Below, piece by piece: positions 35,581-45,569 of a stretch of DNA of 64,000 bases. Source of the stretch: Streptococcus pasteurianus. Its GTDB lineage: Bacteria; Bacillota; Bacilli; Lactobacillales; Streptococcaceae. Positions within the stretch are counted from its first letter, which is position 1. Each line of letters begins with the position of its first letter. Made by a program: the position numbers and the translations under genes. The stretch spans positions 896,501-960,500 of the forward strand of contig NZ_CP039457.1 of NCBI RefSeq assembly GCF_004843545.1. Reading direction: 5' to 3'. A model generated the notes under the pieces. The model was not told where the DNA came from. It made no database searches and saw only the letters and a list, made by a program, of their open reading frames with translations.

Positions 35581-38500
35581 ATGTTTGCCCAGTTAGACAC
35601 GAAAACTGTCTATTCTTTTATGGATAGCTTGATTGACTTAGAGGGGTATGTTAAAGCGGCTAAATCTTTAGGTTATCAAACAGTTGGAATTATGGACAAG
35701 GATAATCTTTACGCAGCTTTTCATTTTATTGAAGAGGCTAAAAAACAATCCTTGCAGCCTGTTGTTGGGTTAGAGTTATCTTTTGCCGTTGAGGAGACAC
35801 TATCGTTAAAACTCTACCTACTTGCGCAAGATACAACCGGTTATAAAAATTTGATGAAGATTTCGAGTAAACAGATGTCTTCAGGCATTCAGCTAGGCGA
35901 ACTCTTTAATTATTTAACTGGTGTAGCCATAGTAGTGCCTTATTTCGAGGAATTAGAGGCATTGTCGCTTCCTTTTGATTACTACATTGGGGTTGATGTT
36001 AATTCGCCTCAAAAAGCATATGAAAAGCCAATTTTTCCACTTTATACGGTTCGTTATTTTGAAACTAATGAGGTGGAAGCTCTTCACATGCTACACGCTA
36101 TTCGTGATAATATTAGCTTAAAAGATGCGCCGCCTGCACCTCAAGGACAAAATCTGTTAGCTTGTGATATTTTGACACAAGCGTTTAGAGAGACATTTCC
36201 GCAAGCGTTAGAAAATCAGGAAAAGCTTATATCAAACATTCATTATGAGTTTGACACAGATTTAAAATTGCCAAGATTTAATCGTCAAAAGCTAGCACAG
36301 GAAGAATTGATTGAACGAACAGAAGCGGGATTGCGAGCTAAAAATTTGTGGCTGCCAGCTTATCAGGAGCGTTTAGAGAAAGAACTATCAATCATCCATA
36401 AAATGGGCTTCGATGATTATTTCTTAATTGTCTGGGACTTGTTGCGTTTTGGTCGAAGTCATGGTTATTATATGGGAATGGGACGTGGTTCAGCTGCAGG
36501 GAGCTTGGTTTCTTACGCCCTTGATATTACGGGGATTGACCCAGTCAAAAATAACTTACTTTTTGAACGTTTCTTAAATGAAGAACGTTATAGCATGCCA
36601 GATATTGATATTGACTTACCAGATGTGTATCGTAGCGAGTTTCTTCATTATGTACGTGACCGTTACGGAAGTTTACATTCAGCGCAGATTGTGACGTTTT
36701 CAACCTTTGGAGCAAAACAAGCCATTCGTGATGTTTTTAAACGGTTTGGAGCTCCTGAACATGAGTTGACAAATATCACGAAAAAAATCAGTTTCAGAGA
36801 TACTTTAACATCGGTTTACGACAAAAATCTTTCTTTTCGTCAGATTATTAATTCCAAAATTGAATACCAAAAAGCATTTGCAATTGCAAAACGTATTGAA
36901 GGCAATCCACGTCAGACCTCTATCCACGCGGCAGGGGTTGTTATGAGCGATGATAATTTAACAGAACACATTCCGTTAAAAGCTGGCGAAGACATGATGA
37001 TTACCCAGTATGATGCTCAAGCGGTTGAGGCAAACGGTCTTTTGAAAATGGACTTTCTTGGCTTGCGTAATTTGACATTTGTTCAACGTATGCAAGAAAA
37101 AGTTGCTAAAGACTACGGAGTTACTATTGACATTAAATCAATAGATTTAGAGGATAAAAAGACTTTAGGATTATTTGCGGCTGGAAAGACTAAGGGAATC
37201 TTCCAGTTTGAACAGGCTGGAGCAATTAATCTTTTGAAACGTATTCAACCATGCCGATTTGAAGATATTGTTGCAACAACTAGTTTAAACCGACCAGGTG
37301 CTAGTGATTATACTGAGAACTTCATTAAACGTCGTTTTGGGCAAGAAGAAGTGGATTTGATTGATCCATTAGTAGCATCGATTTTAGAACCAACCTACGG
37401 TATCATGCTTTATCAAGAGCAGGTCATGCAAATTGCTCAAATTTATGCAGGCTTTACCCTTGGAAAAGCGGATTTGTTACGCCGTGCCATGTCTAAGAAA
37501 AAGGTTGATGATATGCAAAAAATGGAAAGTGATTTCTTAGAAGGAGCGCAACAATTAGGGCGTCCGCTTGAAGCGGCAAAGGATTTATTTAGCCGTATGG
37601 CAAAGTTTGCTGGATATGGTTTTAATAGAAGCCACGCTTTTGCCTATTCAGCTTTAGCTTTTCAACTTGCTTATTTTAAGGCCCATTATCCTGCTGTTTT
37701 TTACGATATCATGTTGAATTATTCTAGCGCTGACTATATTACAGATGCTCTAGATTCACAATTTAAAGTTAAAAAAATCGATATCAATACCGTTCCTTAC
37801 AACAATAAAATTTCAGATGGATACATTTACCTTGGTTTAAAAAATCTAAGAGGTGTTCCACGTGATTTATGCTACTGGATTATCGAAAATCGCCCGTTTA
37901 ATAGCATTGAGGATTTCTTAACACGATTGCCAGAGAATTATCAAAAAATGGATATGATTACACCTTTGGTAGAAGTTGGTGCCTTTGACAAATTTGACAG
38001 AAATCGCCGAAAAATCATTGAAAACCTAGAGCCCCTTTTTATCTTTGTCAATGAGCTTGGTAGTCTATTTGCGGATACATCTTATAGTTGGATTGAGACC
38101 GAAGATTATCCAAATGCTGAAAAATACCGTTTAGAGCAGAGTTTGTTAGGCGTAGGAATTAGCCCACATCCACTATTAGAAATCGCAAGACAATCCACAA
38201 AAGGTTTTACAGCACTAGCAGATTTGCAAGAAAACACCGAAGCAACCATCTTGGTAGAACTTAATCAGATTCGTGTCATCAGGACAAAAACGAAAGGTGA
38301 GCAAATGGCATTTTTGAGTGTTACAGATACTCAGAAAAAATTCGATGTTACTTTGTTTCCAGAAACCTTTGTGCGTTTCAAAGATAAGCTTCAAGAAGGA
38401 AGATTTTATTATTTTACTGGAAAAATTCAGAATCGAAATAACCACTTGCAGATGATTTTAAATCACATTCAAGAGGCAAGTAGTGAACGATTATGGCTCT

Positions 38501-38688
38501 TACTTCCAAATCATCTCCACGATAATGAGATTTCTGAGATATTATCACAATATCCTGGAAACATTCCAGTGATTTTACACTATCAAGATAGTAAGCAAAC
38601 ATTGCAAAGTCAAAGACATCTGGTTCAAAGGACAACTGAGCTTATTGAAGCATTATCAAGCTATACTTTGAAAACGATTTATCAATAA
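35581..38688 (+). CDS. dnaE: DNA polymerase III alpha subunit, DnaE type
   Basis: A 1035-residue replicative polymerase that works beside PolC in firmicutes. The N-terminal PHP domain has lost the usual HxH of its first motif (MFAQLDTKTVYSFMDS), so it is probably without metal-dependent nuclease activity. The catalytic aspartates are in GRGSAAGSLVSYALDITGID (about residues 301-320) and MPDIDIDLPDVY (about 338). A helix-hairpin-helix region and an OB fold (ATILVELNQIRVIRTKTKGE, about 885) follow. AAAGGAG lies seven bases upstream. It is followed by pfkA and pyk, the usual streptococcal order. Confidence 0.95.
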   Translation: MFAQLDTKTVYSFMDSLIDLEGYVKAAKSLGYQTVGIMDKDNLYAAFHFIEEAKKQSLQPVVGLELSFAVEETLSLKLYLLAQDTTGYKNLMKISSKQMSSGIQLGELFNYLTGVAIVVPYFEELEALSLPFDYYIGVDVNSPQKAYEKPIFPLYTVRYFETNEVEALHMLHAIRDNISLKDAPPAPQGQNLLACDILTQAFRETFPQALENQEKLISNIHYEFDTDLKLPRFNRQKLAQEELIERTEAGLRAKNLWLPAYQERLEKELSIIHKMGFDDYFLIVWDLLRFGRSHGYYMGMGRGSAAGSLVSYALDITGIDPVKNNLLFERFLNEERYSMPDIDIDLPDVYRSEFLHYVRDRYGSLHSAQIVTFSTFGAKQAIRDVFKRFGAPEHELTNITKKISFRDTLTSVYDKNLSFRQIINSKIEYQKAFAIAKRIEGNPRQTSIHAAGVVMSDDNLTEHIPLKAGEDMMITQYDAQAVEANGLLKMDFLGLRNLTFVQRMQEKVAKDYGVTIDIKSIDLEDKKTLGLFAAGKTKGIFQFEQAGAINLLKRIQPCRFEDIVATTSLNRPGASDYTENFIKRRFGQEEVDLIDPLVASILEPTYGIMLYQEQVMQIAQIYAGFTLGKADLLRRAMSKKKVDDMQKMESDFLEGAQQLGRPLEAAKDLFSRMAKFAGYGFNRSHAFAYSALAFQLAYFKAHYPAVFYDIMLNYSSADYITDALDSQFKVKKIDINTVPYNNKISDGYIYLGLKNLRGVPRDLCYWIIENRPFNSIEDFLTRLPENYQKMDMITPLVEVGAFDKFDRNRRKIIENLEPLFIFVNELGSLFADTSYSWIETEDYPNAEKYRLEQSLLGVGISPHPLLEIARQSTKGFTALADLQENTEATILVELNQIRVIRTKTKGEQMAFLSVTDTQKKFDVTLFPETFVRFKDKLQEGRFYYFTGKIQNRNNHLQMILNHIQEASSERLWLLLPNHLHDNEISEILSQYPGNIPVILHYQDSKQTLQSQRHLVQRTTELIEALSSYTLKTIYQ

Positions 38689-38743
38689 AAATTAAATAAA
38701 GTGAAGCTTTTTACAAAGTAATGTGCTATAATAAGAACGTTAG

Positions 38744-39784
<1,041 letters not shown>

Positions 39785-39865
39785 TATTGTATTTATAGAT
39801 TAAAAATTATTATTGTTATTAAAAGTCGTTAAATCGACGAAAAATAAAGGGAGTTTCATATTATC

Positions 39866-41368
39866 ATGAATAAACGCGTAAAAATCGTTGCAACACTTGG
39901 TCCTGCGGTAGAACTCCGCGGTGGTAAAAAATTCGGCGAAGCTGGATATTGGGGTGAAAGCCTTGATGTTGAAGCATCAGCTCAAAAAATCGCTGAATTG
40001 ATTAAAGAAGGTGCGAACGTCTTCCGTTTCAACTTCTCACACGGTGACCACGCAGAACAAGGTGACCGTATGGCAACTGTACGTCGTGCAGAAGAAATTG
40101 CTGGTCAAAAAGTTGGTTTCCTTCTTGACACTAAAGGTCCAGAAATCCGTACTGAACTTTTTGAAGGTGACGCTAAAGAGTATTCATACAAAACTGGTGA
40201 AAAAATCCGTGTTGCTACTAAACAAGGTATCAAATCAACTCGTGAAGTTATTGCATTGAACGTTGCTGGCGCTCTTGACATCTACGATGATGTTGAAGTT
40301 GGTAAACAAGTTCTTGTTGATGATGGTAAACTTGGTCTTCGTGTTATTGCTAAAGATGATGCAACTCGTGAATTCGAAGTTGAAGTTGAAAACGATGGTG
40401 TCATCGCTAAGCAAAAAGGTGTAAACATTCCTTACACTAAAATCCCATTCCCAGCTCTTGCTGATCGTGACAACGCTGATATCCGTTTCGGTCTTGAACA
40501 AGGTCTTAACTTTATCGCTATCTCATTCGTACGTACTGCAAAAGACGTTAACGAAGTTCGTGCTATCTGTGAAGAAACTGGTAACGGACACGTTCGTTTG
40601 TTTGCTAAAATCGAAAACCAACAAGGTATTGACAACATTGATGAAATCATCGAAGCTGCTGACGGTATCATGATTGCTCGTGGTGATATGGGTATTGAAG
40701 TACCATTCGAAATGGTTCCAGTTTACCAAAAAATGATTATCACTAAAGTTAATGCAGCTGGTAAAGCAGTTATCACAGCAACTAACATGCTTGAATCAAT
40801 GACTGACAAACCACGTGCTACTCGTTCTGAAGTATCTGACGTATTCAACGCTGTTATCGATGGTACTGATGCAACTATGCTTTCAGGTGAATCTGCAAAT
40901 GGTAAATACCCAGTTGAAGCTGTTCGTGCAATGGCTACAATCGATAAAAATGCTCAAACTCTTCTTAACGAATACGGACGTCTTGATTCAACATCATTCG
41001 CTCGTACTTCTAAAACAGAAGTTGTGGCTTCAGCAGTTAAAGATGCAACAAGCTCAATGGATATTAAACTTGTCGTAGCTCTTACTGAATCTGGTAATAC
41101 TGCTCGTCTTATCTCTAAATACCGTCCAGATGCTGACATCTTGGCTGTAACATTTGACGAAAAAACTCAAAAATCACTTATGATTAACTGGGGTGTTATT
41201 CCGGTTGTAACTGAAAAACCTGCATCAACTGATGACATGTTTGAAGTTGCTGAAAAAGCTGCCCTTGAATCAGGATTAGTTCAATCAGGTGATAACATCG
41301 TTATCGTCGCTGGTGTTCCAGTTGGTTCAGGTGGTACAAACACAATGCGTATCCGCACTGTAAAATAA
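39866..41368 (+). CDS. pyk: Pyruvate kinase
   Basis: A 500-residue glycolytic enzyme that makes pyruvate and ATP from phosphoenolpyruvate. Visible motifs are VATLGPA at the N-terminus, VFRFNFSHGDH (about residues 52-62), the DTKGPEIRTE substrate loop, AKIENQQGIDNIDEII with the catalytic Lys, MIARGDMGIEVP (about 271) and the C-terminal VPVGSGGTNTMRI. The extra C-terminal domain carries the allosteric site. GGGAG lies about 11 bases upstream. It is the last gene of the pfkA-pyk unit, closed by a hairpin. Confidence 0.97.
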   Translation: MNKRVKIVATLGPAVELRGGKKFGEAGYWGESLDVEASAQKIAELIKEGANVFRFNFSHGDHAEQGDRMATVRRAEEIAGQKVGFLLDTKGPEIRTELFEGDAKEYSYKTGEKIRVATKQGIKSTREVIALNVAGALDIYDDVEVGKQVLVDDGKLGLRVIAKDDATREFEVEVENDGVIAKQKGVNIPYTKIPFPALADRDNADIRFGLEQGLNFIAISFVRTAKDVNEVRAICEETGNGHVRLFAKIENQQGIDNIDEIIEAADGIMIARGDMGIEVPFEMVPVYQKMIITKVNAAGKAVITATNMLESMTDKPRATRSEVSDVFNAVIDGTDATMLSGESANGKYPVEAVRAMATIDKNAQTLLNEYGRLDSTSFARTSKTEVVASAVKDATSSMDIKLVVALTESGNTARLISKYRPDADILAVTFDEKTQKSLMINWGVIPVVTEKPASTDDMFEVAEKAALESGLVQSGDNIVIVAGVPVGSGGTNTMRIRTVK

Positions 41369-41380
41369 TTAAATAATGGA

Positions 41381-41428
41381 AAAGCCTATCATATCAAGCT
41401 TTATCGCGTGTGATAGGGCTTTTTTTAT
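41381..41428 (+). terminator. Terminator after pyk
   Basis: AAAGCCTATCA and TGATAGGGCTTT pair across a 17-base loop, followed by TTTTT. Confidence 0.8.
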
Positions 41429-41452
41429 GTTGTGGGGCATTTTTGTGGCATA

Positions 41453-41568
41453 CTACAGACATAATTCATCTATTACATCAACAATTTTATCTTTCATCTT
41501 GTTTGTGGGGTGCAAAATCTTTCTTTGTATTGAAGTCTATTTGATTTTGAAAGTAAGTATCCATATCT
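41453..41568 (-). pseudogene. Possible relic of a tyrosine integrase C-terminus
   Basis: On the minus strand, up to the stop at 41453-41455, the sequence reads HPTNKMKDKIVDVIDELCL, which resembles the last helix of phage or ICE tyrosine integrases (YTHVT followed by a charged helix). A second fragment MDTY lies at about 41557-41568 in another frame. The stop is followed by a TGCCACAAAAATGCCCCACA stretch, the kind of sequence seen between integrase genes and att sites. No larger coding remnant survives. The rest of this 365-base gap is AT-rich with two possible -10 boxes (TACAAT 41691, TATAAT 41706). Confidence 0.4.
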
Positions 41569-41733
41569 TTCCAATCTAATCTGAAAATTTTTCTTTTTTC
41601 TAAATTATTTCACTTACTCTATATAGGCTGTTATGTTTACGTGTTAGCGGTTTTTTCTTGATTTTCGGATGAAATGACCTACTTTTTTTATACAATGAAA
41701 AATGATATAATAGAACAAAGAATAGGAGAAATT

Positions 41734-42291
41734 ATGGTAAAGCGCGATTTTATTCGAAATATTATTATAGCTTTGATAGCTATTTTGGCGATATTCTTGC
41801 TGAGGATTTTTGTTTTTTCAACATTTAAAGTTCATGAGGATGCGGCTAATTCGTATTTGTCGAATGGGGATGTTGTAGTTGTCAATCGTAATCGGACTCC
41901 TCAATACAAGGATTTTATTGTTTATGAAGTTGATGGTACTTTTTATATTAGTCGTGTTATTGCGACTGCTGGTGAAAGTGCGACAGTTATGGACGATATC
42001 CTGTATATTGATAACGAAGTTCAAGAAGAGCCATACATTAGCCAAATTAAGTCTGAATATCTATCGACATCGGATAATCAACAAGCCTTTACATCTGATT
42101 TTTCCGTTAATACTATCACGAATAATAAATATAGCGAAGTGCCTAAGGGAAGTTATCTGGTATTAAACGATGATCGTCAGAATACAAATGATAGTCGTAC
42201 GTTTGGTCTGATTAAAGAAAGTCAGATACGCGGTGTCGTTACGTTTAAACTATTACCACTGAGTAAATTTGGCTTCATCACAACAGAGTAG
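41734..42291 (+). CDS. Signal-peptidase-I-like protein lacking the Ser-Lys catalytic pair
   Basis: A 185-residue protein with one N-terminal membrane anchor (about residues 7-28) and an outside domain like type I signal peptidase. The boxes are recognisable but altered: where SMxPTLxxGD should stand the sequence is DAANSYLSNGDVVVV, putting Ala37 at the nucleophile; where YxKRVIGxPGD should stand it is YISRVIATAGE, putting Ser73 at the lysine. Box E is VLNDDRQNTNDSRTFGLI instead of GDNRxxSxDSR. The protein is therefore probably catalytically dead. ATG 41734 with AGGAG upstream is chosen. It follows pyk at a position where streptococci usually have a signal peptidase gene. Confidence 0.8.
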   Translation: MVKRDFIRNIIIALIAILAIFLLRIFVFSTFKVHEDAANSYLSNGDVVVVNRNRTPQYKDFIVYEVDGTFYISRVIATAGESATVMDDILYIDNEVQEEPYISQIKSEYLSTSDNQQAFTSDFSVNTITNNKYSEVPKGSYLVLNDDRQNTNDSRTFGLIKESQIRGVVTFKLLPLSKFGFITTE

Positions 42292-42312
42292 CAGTAGCTG
42301 CTCTGTTTTTTA
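42284..42312 (+). terminator. Terminator of the signal-peptidase-like gene
   Basis: ACAGAGTAGC and GCTGCTCTGT pair around AGTA, with one mismatch, and are followed by TTTTTT. The hairpin overlaps the stop codon. Confidence 0.85.
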
Positions 42313-42316
42313 TGAG

Positions 42317-42440
42317 ATATACCAATCGATAATCGGTATATATAAAACTATACCAATTTAATTGTTGACAATATAAAAACAAAGTTATATACTGATATTG
42401 TTGGGTTTTATAGAGTCTTCATTAGACTATACCAATTTAA
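42317..42440 (+). promoter_or_regulatory. glmS promoter with three NagR (dre)-like boxes
   Basis: TTGACA (42365-42370) and TATACT (42388-42393), 17 bases apart, form a strong promoter. Around it lie three copies of TATACCAAT: one in an inverted repeat ATATACC...GGTATAT at 42317-42341, one at 42348-42360 just before the -35, and one with TAGAC in front at 42423-42440. The motif fits the NagR operator type WWTGGTATAGWCCAW known for streptococcal amino-sugar genes. NagR represses glmS when glucosamine-6-phosphate is available. Confidence 0.75.
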
Positions 42441-42487
42441 AAAATAAGAAAGAATTAGCAAGTAAAGTCTTGTTAAAGGTGAGAATT

Positions 42488-44302
42488 ATGTGTGGTATTG
42501 TTGGTGTTGTAGGAAATAAAAATGCAACAGACATTTTGATGCAAGGTCTTGAAAAGCTCGAATATCGTGGTTATGATTCTGCTGGAATTTACGTGACTAA
42601 TGGTACAGATCAAGGACGTTTGATTAAATCTGTTGGACGCATTTCAGATCTTCGTGCTAAAATTGGCATTGATGTGGCAGGATATACAGGTATTGGTCAC
42701 ACACGTTGGGCAACTCATGGTCAAGCAACAGAGACAAATGCTCACCCACATACATCAGAAACAGGACGTTTTGTCTTGGTTCATAATGGTGTCATTGAAA
42801 ACTATTTGCAAATTAAAGAAACATATCTTTCAGAACATCATTTGAAAGGTGAAACAGATACAGAAATTGTTGTTCATTTAGTTGGACAATTCGTTTCAGA
42901 AGGTTTATCAGTTCTTGAAGCTTTCAAGAAAGCTTTAACTATCATCGAAGGTTCATACGCTTTTGCACTTGTTGATTCAGAAGATGCAGATACGATTTAT
43001 GTTGCTAAAAATAAATCCCCGCTTTTGATTGGTTTAGGTGATGGTTACAACATGGTATGTTCGGATGCGATGGCAATGATTCGTGAAACAAGTGAATTTA
43101 TGGAAATTCATGATAAAGAATTGGTTGTCTTGACTAAAGATTCTGCGACAGTTACTGATTACGAAGGTAATGAAATTGAACGCGAATCATACATAGCTGA
43201 GCTTGATTTGTCAGATATTGGTAAAGGAACTTACCCTTACTATATGTTGAAAGAAATCGACGAACAACCAACTGTTATGCGTAAATTGATTAATAATTAC
43301 TCAGATAGCGAAGGAAATATGGTTGTTGAACCTGATATTGTTAAGACAGTACAAGAGGCTGATCGTATTTATATCTTGGCAGCAGGAACTTCTTATAATG
43401 CTGGTTTTGCATCAAAAGCAATGCTTGAAAAATTGACAGATACGCCAGTTGAACTTGGAATTGCTTCAGAATGGGGCTACAATATGCCACTTTTGAGCAA
43501 GAAACCAATGTTTATCTTGCTTAGCCAATCAGGTGAAACGGCTGACAGTCGTCAAGTTTTGGTAAAAGCAAATCAAATGGGTATTCCAAGTTTGACAGTT
43601 ACTAATGTTCCTTGCTCAACGTTATCACGTGAAGCAACTTATACAATGCTTTTACACGCTGGTCCTGAAATTGCCGTTGCATCAACTAAAGCTTACACAG
43701 CACAAATTGCTGCTTTAGCCTTTTTGGCTAAGGCTGTCGGTGAAGCAAACGGCAAAAAAGAAGCGCTTGAGTTTGACTTGGTACATGAATTATCTATCGT
43801 TGCACAATCTATCGAAGCAACGTTGTCAGAAAAAGATATGATTGCTGAAAAAGTGGAAGCACTGCTTAAAACAACTCGCAATGCTTTCTACATTGGTCGT
43901 GGCAATGATTACTATGTTGCGATGGAAGCAAGTTTGAAATTAAAAGAAATTTCTTACATTCAATGTGAAGGATTTGCTGCAGGAGAATTAAAACACGGTA
44001 CAATTTCATTGATTGAAGATGGCACACCAGTTCTTGGTTTGATTTCATCAAGCGAAGCGATTGCTAGTCACACACGTGGTAATATTCAAGAGGTTTCTGC
44101 GCGTGGTGCAAATGTATTGACAGTCGTTGAAGAAGAATTGGCTAAACCAGGGGATGATATTGTTGTTAACCAAGTTCATCCATATTTAACAAGCATTTCA
44201 ATGGTAATTCCAACACAACTCATTGCTTACTTTGCTTCTCTACAACGTGGTCTTGACGTTGATAAACCACGTAACTTGGCAAAAGCGGTTACTGTTGAAT
44301 AA
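42488..44302 (+). CDS. glmS: Glutamine-fructose-6-phosphate aminotransferase
   Basis: A 604-residue enzyme that makes glucosamine-6-phosphate, the entry to cell-wall amino sugars. The N-terminal glutaminase domain starts with Cys2 (MCGIVGVVGN), and GHTRWATHG follows near residue 74. Two SIS sugar-isomerase domains follow, at about 285-420 (AAGTSYNAG, LLSQSGETADSRQ) and 455-600. A longer frame starts at 42398, but ATG 42488 is needed to place the nucleophile cysteine at position 2, and AGGTGAG lies upstream. No glmS ribozyme is seen; control appears to be by NagR boxes. Confidence 0.96.
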   Translation: MCGIVGVVGNKNATDILMQGLEKLEYRGYDSAGIYVTNGTDQGRLIKSVGRISDLRAKIGIDVAGYTGIGHTRWATHGQATETNAHPHTSETGRFVLVHNGVIENYLQIKETYLSEHHLKGETDTEIVVHLVGQFVSEGLSVLEAFKKALTIIEGSYAFALVDSEDADTIYVAKNKSPLLIGLGDGYNMVCSDAMAMIRETSEFMEIHDKELVVLTKDSATVTDYEGNEIERESYIAELDLSDIGKGTYPYYMLKEIDEQPTVMRKLINNYSDSEGNMVVEPDIVKTVQEADRIYILAAGTSYNAGFASKAMLEKLTDTPVELGIASEWGYNMPLLSKKPMFILLSQSGETADSRQVLVKANQMGIPSLTVTNVPCSTLSREATYTMLLHAGPEIAVASTKAYTAQIAALAFLAKAVGEANGKKEALEFDLVHELSIVAQSIEATLSEKDMIAEKVEALLKTTRNAFYIGRGNDYYVAMEASLKLKEISYIQCEGFAAGELKHGTISLIEDGTPVLGLISSSEAIASHTRGNIQEVSARGANVLTVVEEELAKPGDDIVVNQVHPYLTSISMVIPTQLIAYFASLQRGLDVDKPRNLAKAVTVE

Positions 44303-44398
44303 TCTCTTGTCAAATAGTAATTTCTAGGGTAAAATGAGTAATGTAACTTTTTTGAAGTCGGAAATAAAAGTTATAGCTATTTTTGATAAGGAGAAATG

Positions 44399-44731
44399 AT
44401 GTCTTTACCAAATTGTCCACAATGTAACTCTGAGTATGTTTACGAAGATGGTTTATTACTAGTTTGCCCAGAGTGCGCTTATGAATGGAATCCAAGCGAT
44501 TCAGTTGAAGAAGAAGGCTTGGTTGTTCTTGATAGCAACGGTACACGTCTTGCTGACGGAGATAGCATTACTATCGTGAAAAATCTAAAAGTAAAAGGTG
44601 CACCAAAAGACCTTAAACAAGGTACCCGTGTGAAAAACATTCGTCTTGTTGAAGGTGACCACAACATTGATTGTAAAATTGATGGTTTTGGCGCAATGAA
44701 ATTAAAATCAGAGTTTGTTAAAAAATTGTAA
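44399..44731 (+). CDS. Zinc-ribbon protein of the PhnA/YjdM family
   Basis: A 110-residue cytoplasmic protein. The N-terminal zinc ribbon has Cys6, Cys9, Cys23 and Cys26 ([15 protein letters not shown]), followed by the conserved core [21 protein letters not shown], then LKVKGAP and the [20 protein letters not shown] stretch. Despite the name PhnA, it is not known to process phosphonates in streptococci. I use ATG 44399, five bases after AAGGAG; ATG 44396 is too close. It is transcribed from its own region after glmS. Confidence 0.88.
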   Translation: MSLPNCPQCNSEYVYEDGLLLVCPECAYEWNPSDSVEEEGLVVLDSNGTRLADGDSITIVKNLKVKGAPKDLKQGTRVKNIRLVEGDHNIDCKIDGFGAMKLKSEFVKKL

Positions 44732-44737
44732 TGATTG

Positions 44738-44766
44738 AAAGCTAGACGAGATGTCTAGTTTTTTAG
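44738..44766 (+). terminator. Terminator after the PhnA-like gene
   Basis: CTAGAC and GTCTAG pair around GAGAT (flanked by AG), followed by TTTTTTAG. Confidence 0.8.
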
Positions 44767-44883
44767 TTTGATGACGATTTTTGGCAAAATTTTTAAGCAT
44801 GGACTAGTCAGTAAATGTCTGTTATTTTTATACTTTTTATGTAAAAATATTCTCAGATATATTCAAACCGTCTGAAATTTTGG

Positions 44884-44889
44884 TATAAT
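44884..44889 (+). promoter_or_regulatory. Promoter of the amino-acid ABC operon
   Basis: TATAAT with a preceding TGG makes an extended -10 box, with TTCAAA about 16 bases upstream as a weak -35. Confidence 0.65.
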
Positions 44890-44916
44890 AGAAACAAATT
44901 CTATTTAGGAGATCAC

Positions 44917-45558
44917 ATGTCGTATATTTTACAAGTTCTGCCAAGCTTGTTAGATGGCGCTAAGGTAACTTTGCAAGTTTTCTGTATTGTTATTGTTTTG
45001 TCAATACCGTTTGGTGCTATCTTGGCTTTTTTGATGCAGATTAAATTCAAACCATTACAATGGTTGTTGACGTTATATGTTTGGATTATGCGTGGAACAC
45101 CATTGCTATTACAATTAATTTTCTTCTACTACGTGTTACCGAGCGTTGGTATTGTAATGGATCGCTTGCCAGCAGCTATTTTAGCGTTCACGTTGAATTA
45201 CGCAGCTTATTTTGCAGAAATTTTCCGCGGAGGTATTGCAGCCATTCCTAAAGGGCAATACGAAGCAGCTAAAGTTTTAAAACTAAATCAACTTCAAACG
45301 ATTCATTATATTATCTTACCGCAAGTGTTCAAGATTGTTTTGCCAAGTGTTTTCAATGAAATCATTAATCTAGTTAAAGATTCATCATTGGTTTACGTTC
45401 TTGGTGTGGGCGATTTGTTGCTTGCAAGTAAAACCGCAGCAAATCGTGATGCCACATTAGCACCGATGTTTGTTGCTGGAGCAATTTACTTGTTAATGAT
45501 TGGTGTGGTGACATTAATTTCAAAACAAACTGAAAAGAAATTTAATTACTATAAATAA
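44917..45558 (+). CDS. Amino-acid ABC transporter permease
   Basis: A 213-residue permease of the HisM/GlnP type with about five membrane segments. The amino-acid subfamily signature MRGTPLLLQLIFFYYVLPSV (residues about 58-77) and the ATPase contact motif AAYFAEIFRGGIAAIPKGQYEAAKVL (about 101-126) are visible. It pairs with the ATPase and lipoprotein encoded just downstream. The type imports polar amino acids such as Gln, Glu, Cys or Arg; the substrate cannot be read. AGGAG precedes the ATG. Confidence 0.92.
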   Translation: MSYILQVLPSLLDGAKVTLQVFCIVIVLSIPFGAILAFLMQIKFKPLQWLLTLYVWIMRGTPLLLQLIFFYYVLPSVGIVMDRLPAAILAFTLNYAAYFAEIFRGGIAAIPKGQYEAAKVLKLNQLQTIHYIILPQVFKIVLPSVFNEIINLVKDSSLVYVLGVGDLLLASKTAANRDATLAPMFVAGAIYLLMIGVVTLISKQTEKKFNYYK

Positions 45559-45569
45559 GAGGTGACCAG

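Noticed and set aside
41376..41579. 67-codon ORF after pyk on the plus strand
   Set aside because: It overlaps the pyk terminator hairpin and is antisense to the possible integrase relic; no RBS.
42398..42487. N-terminal extension of glmS
   Set aside because: GlmS needs its cysteine at position 2, and the extension covers a NagR box; the start is 42488.
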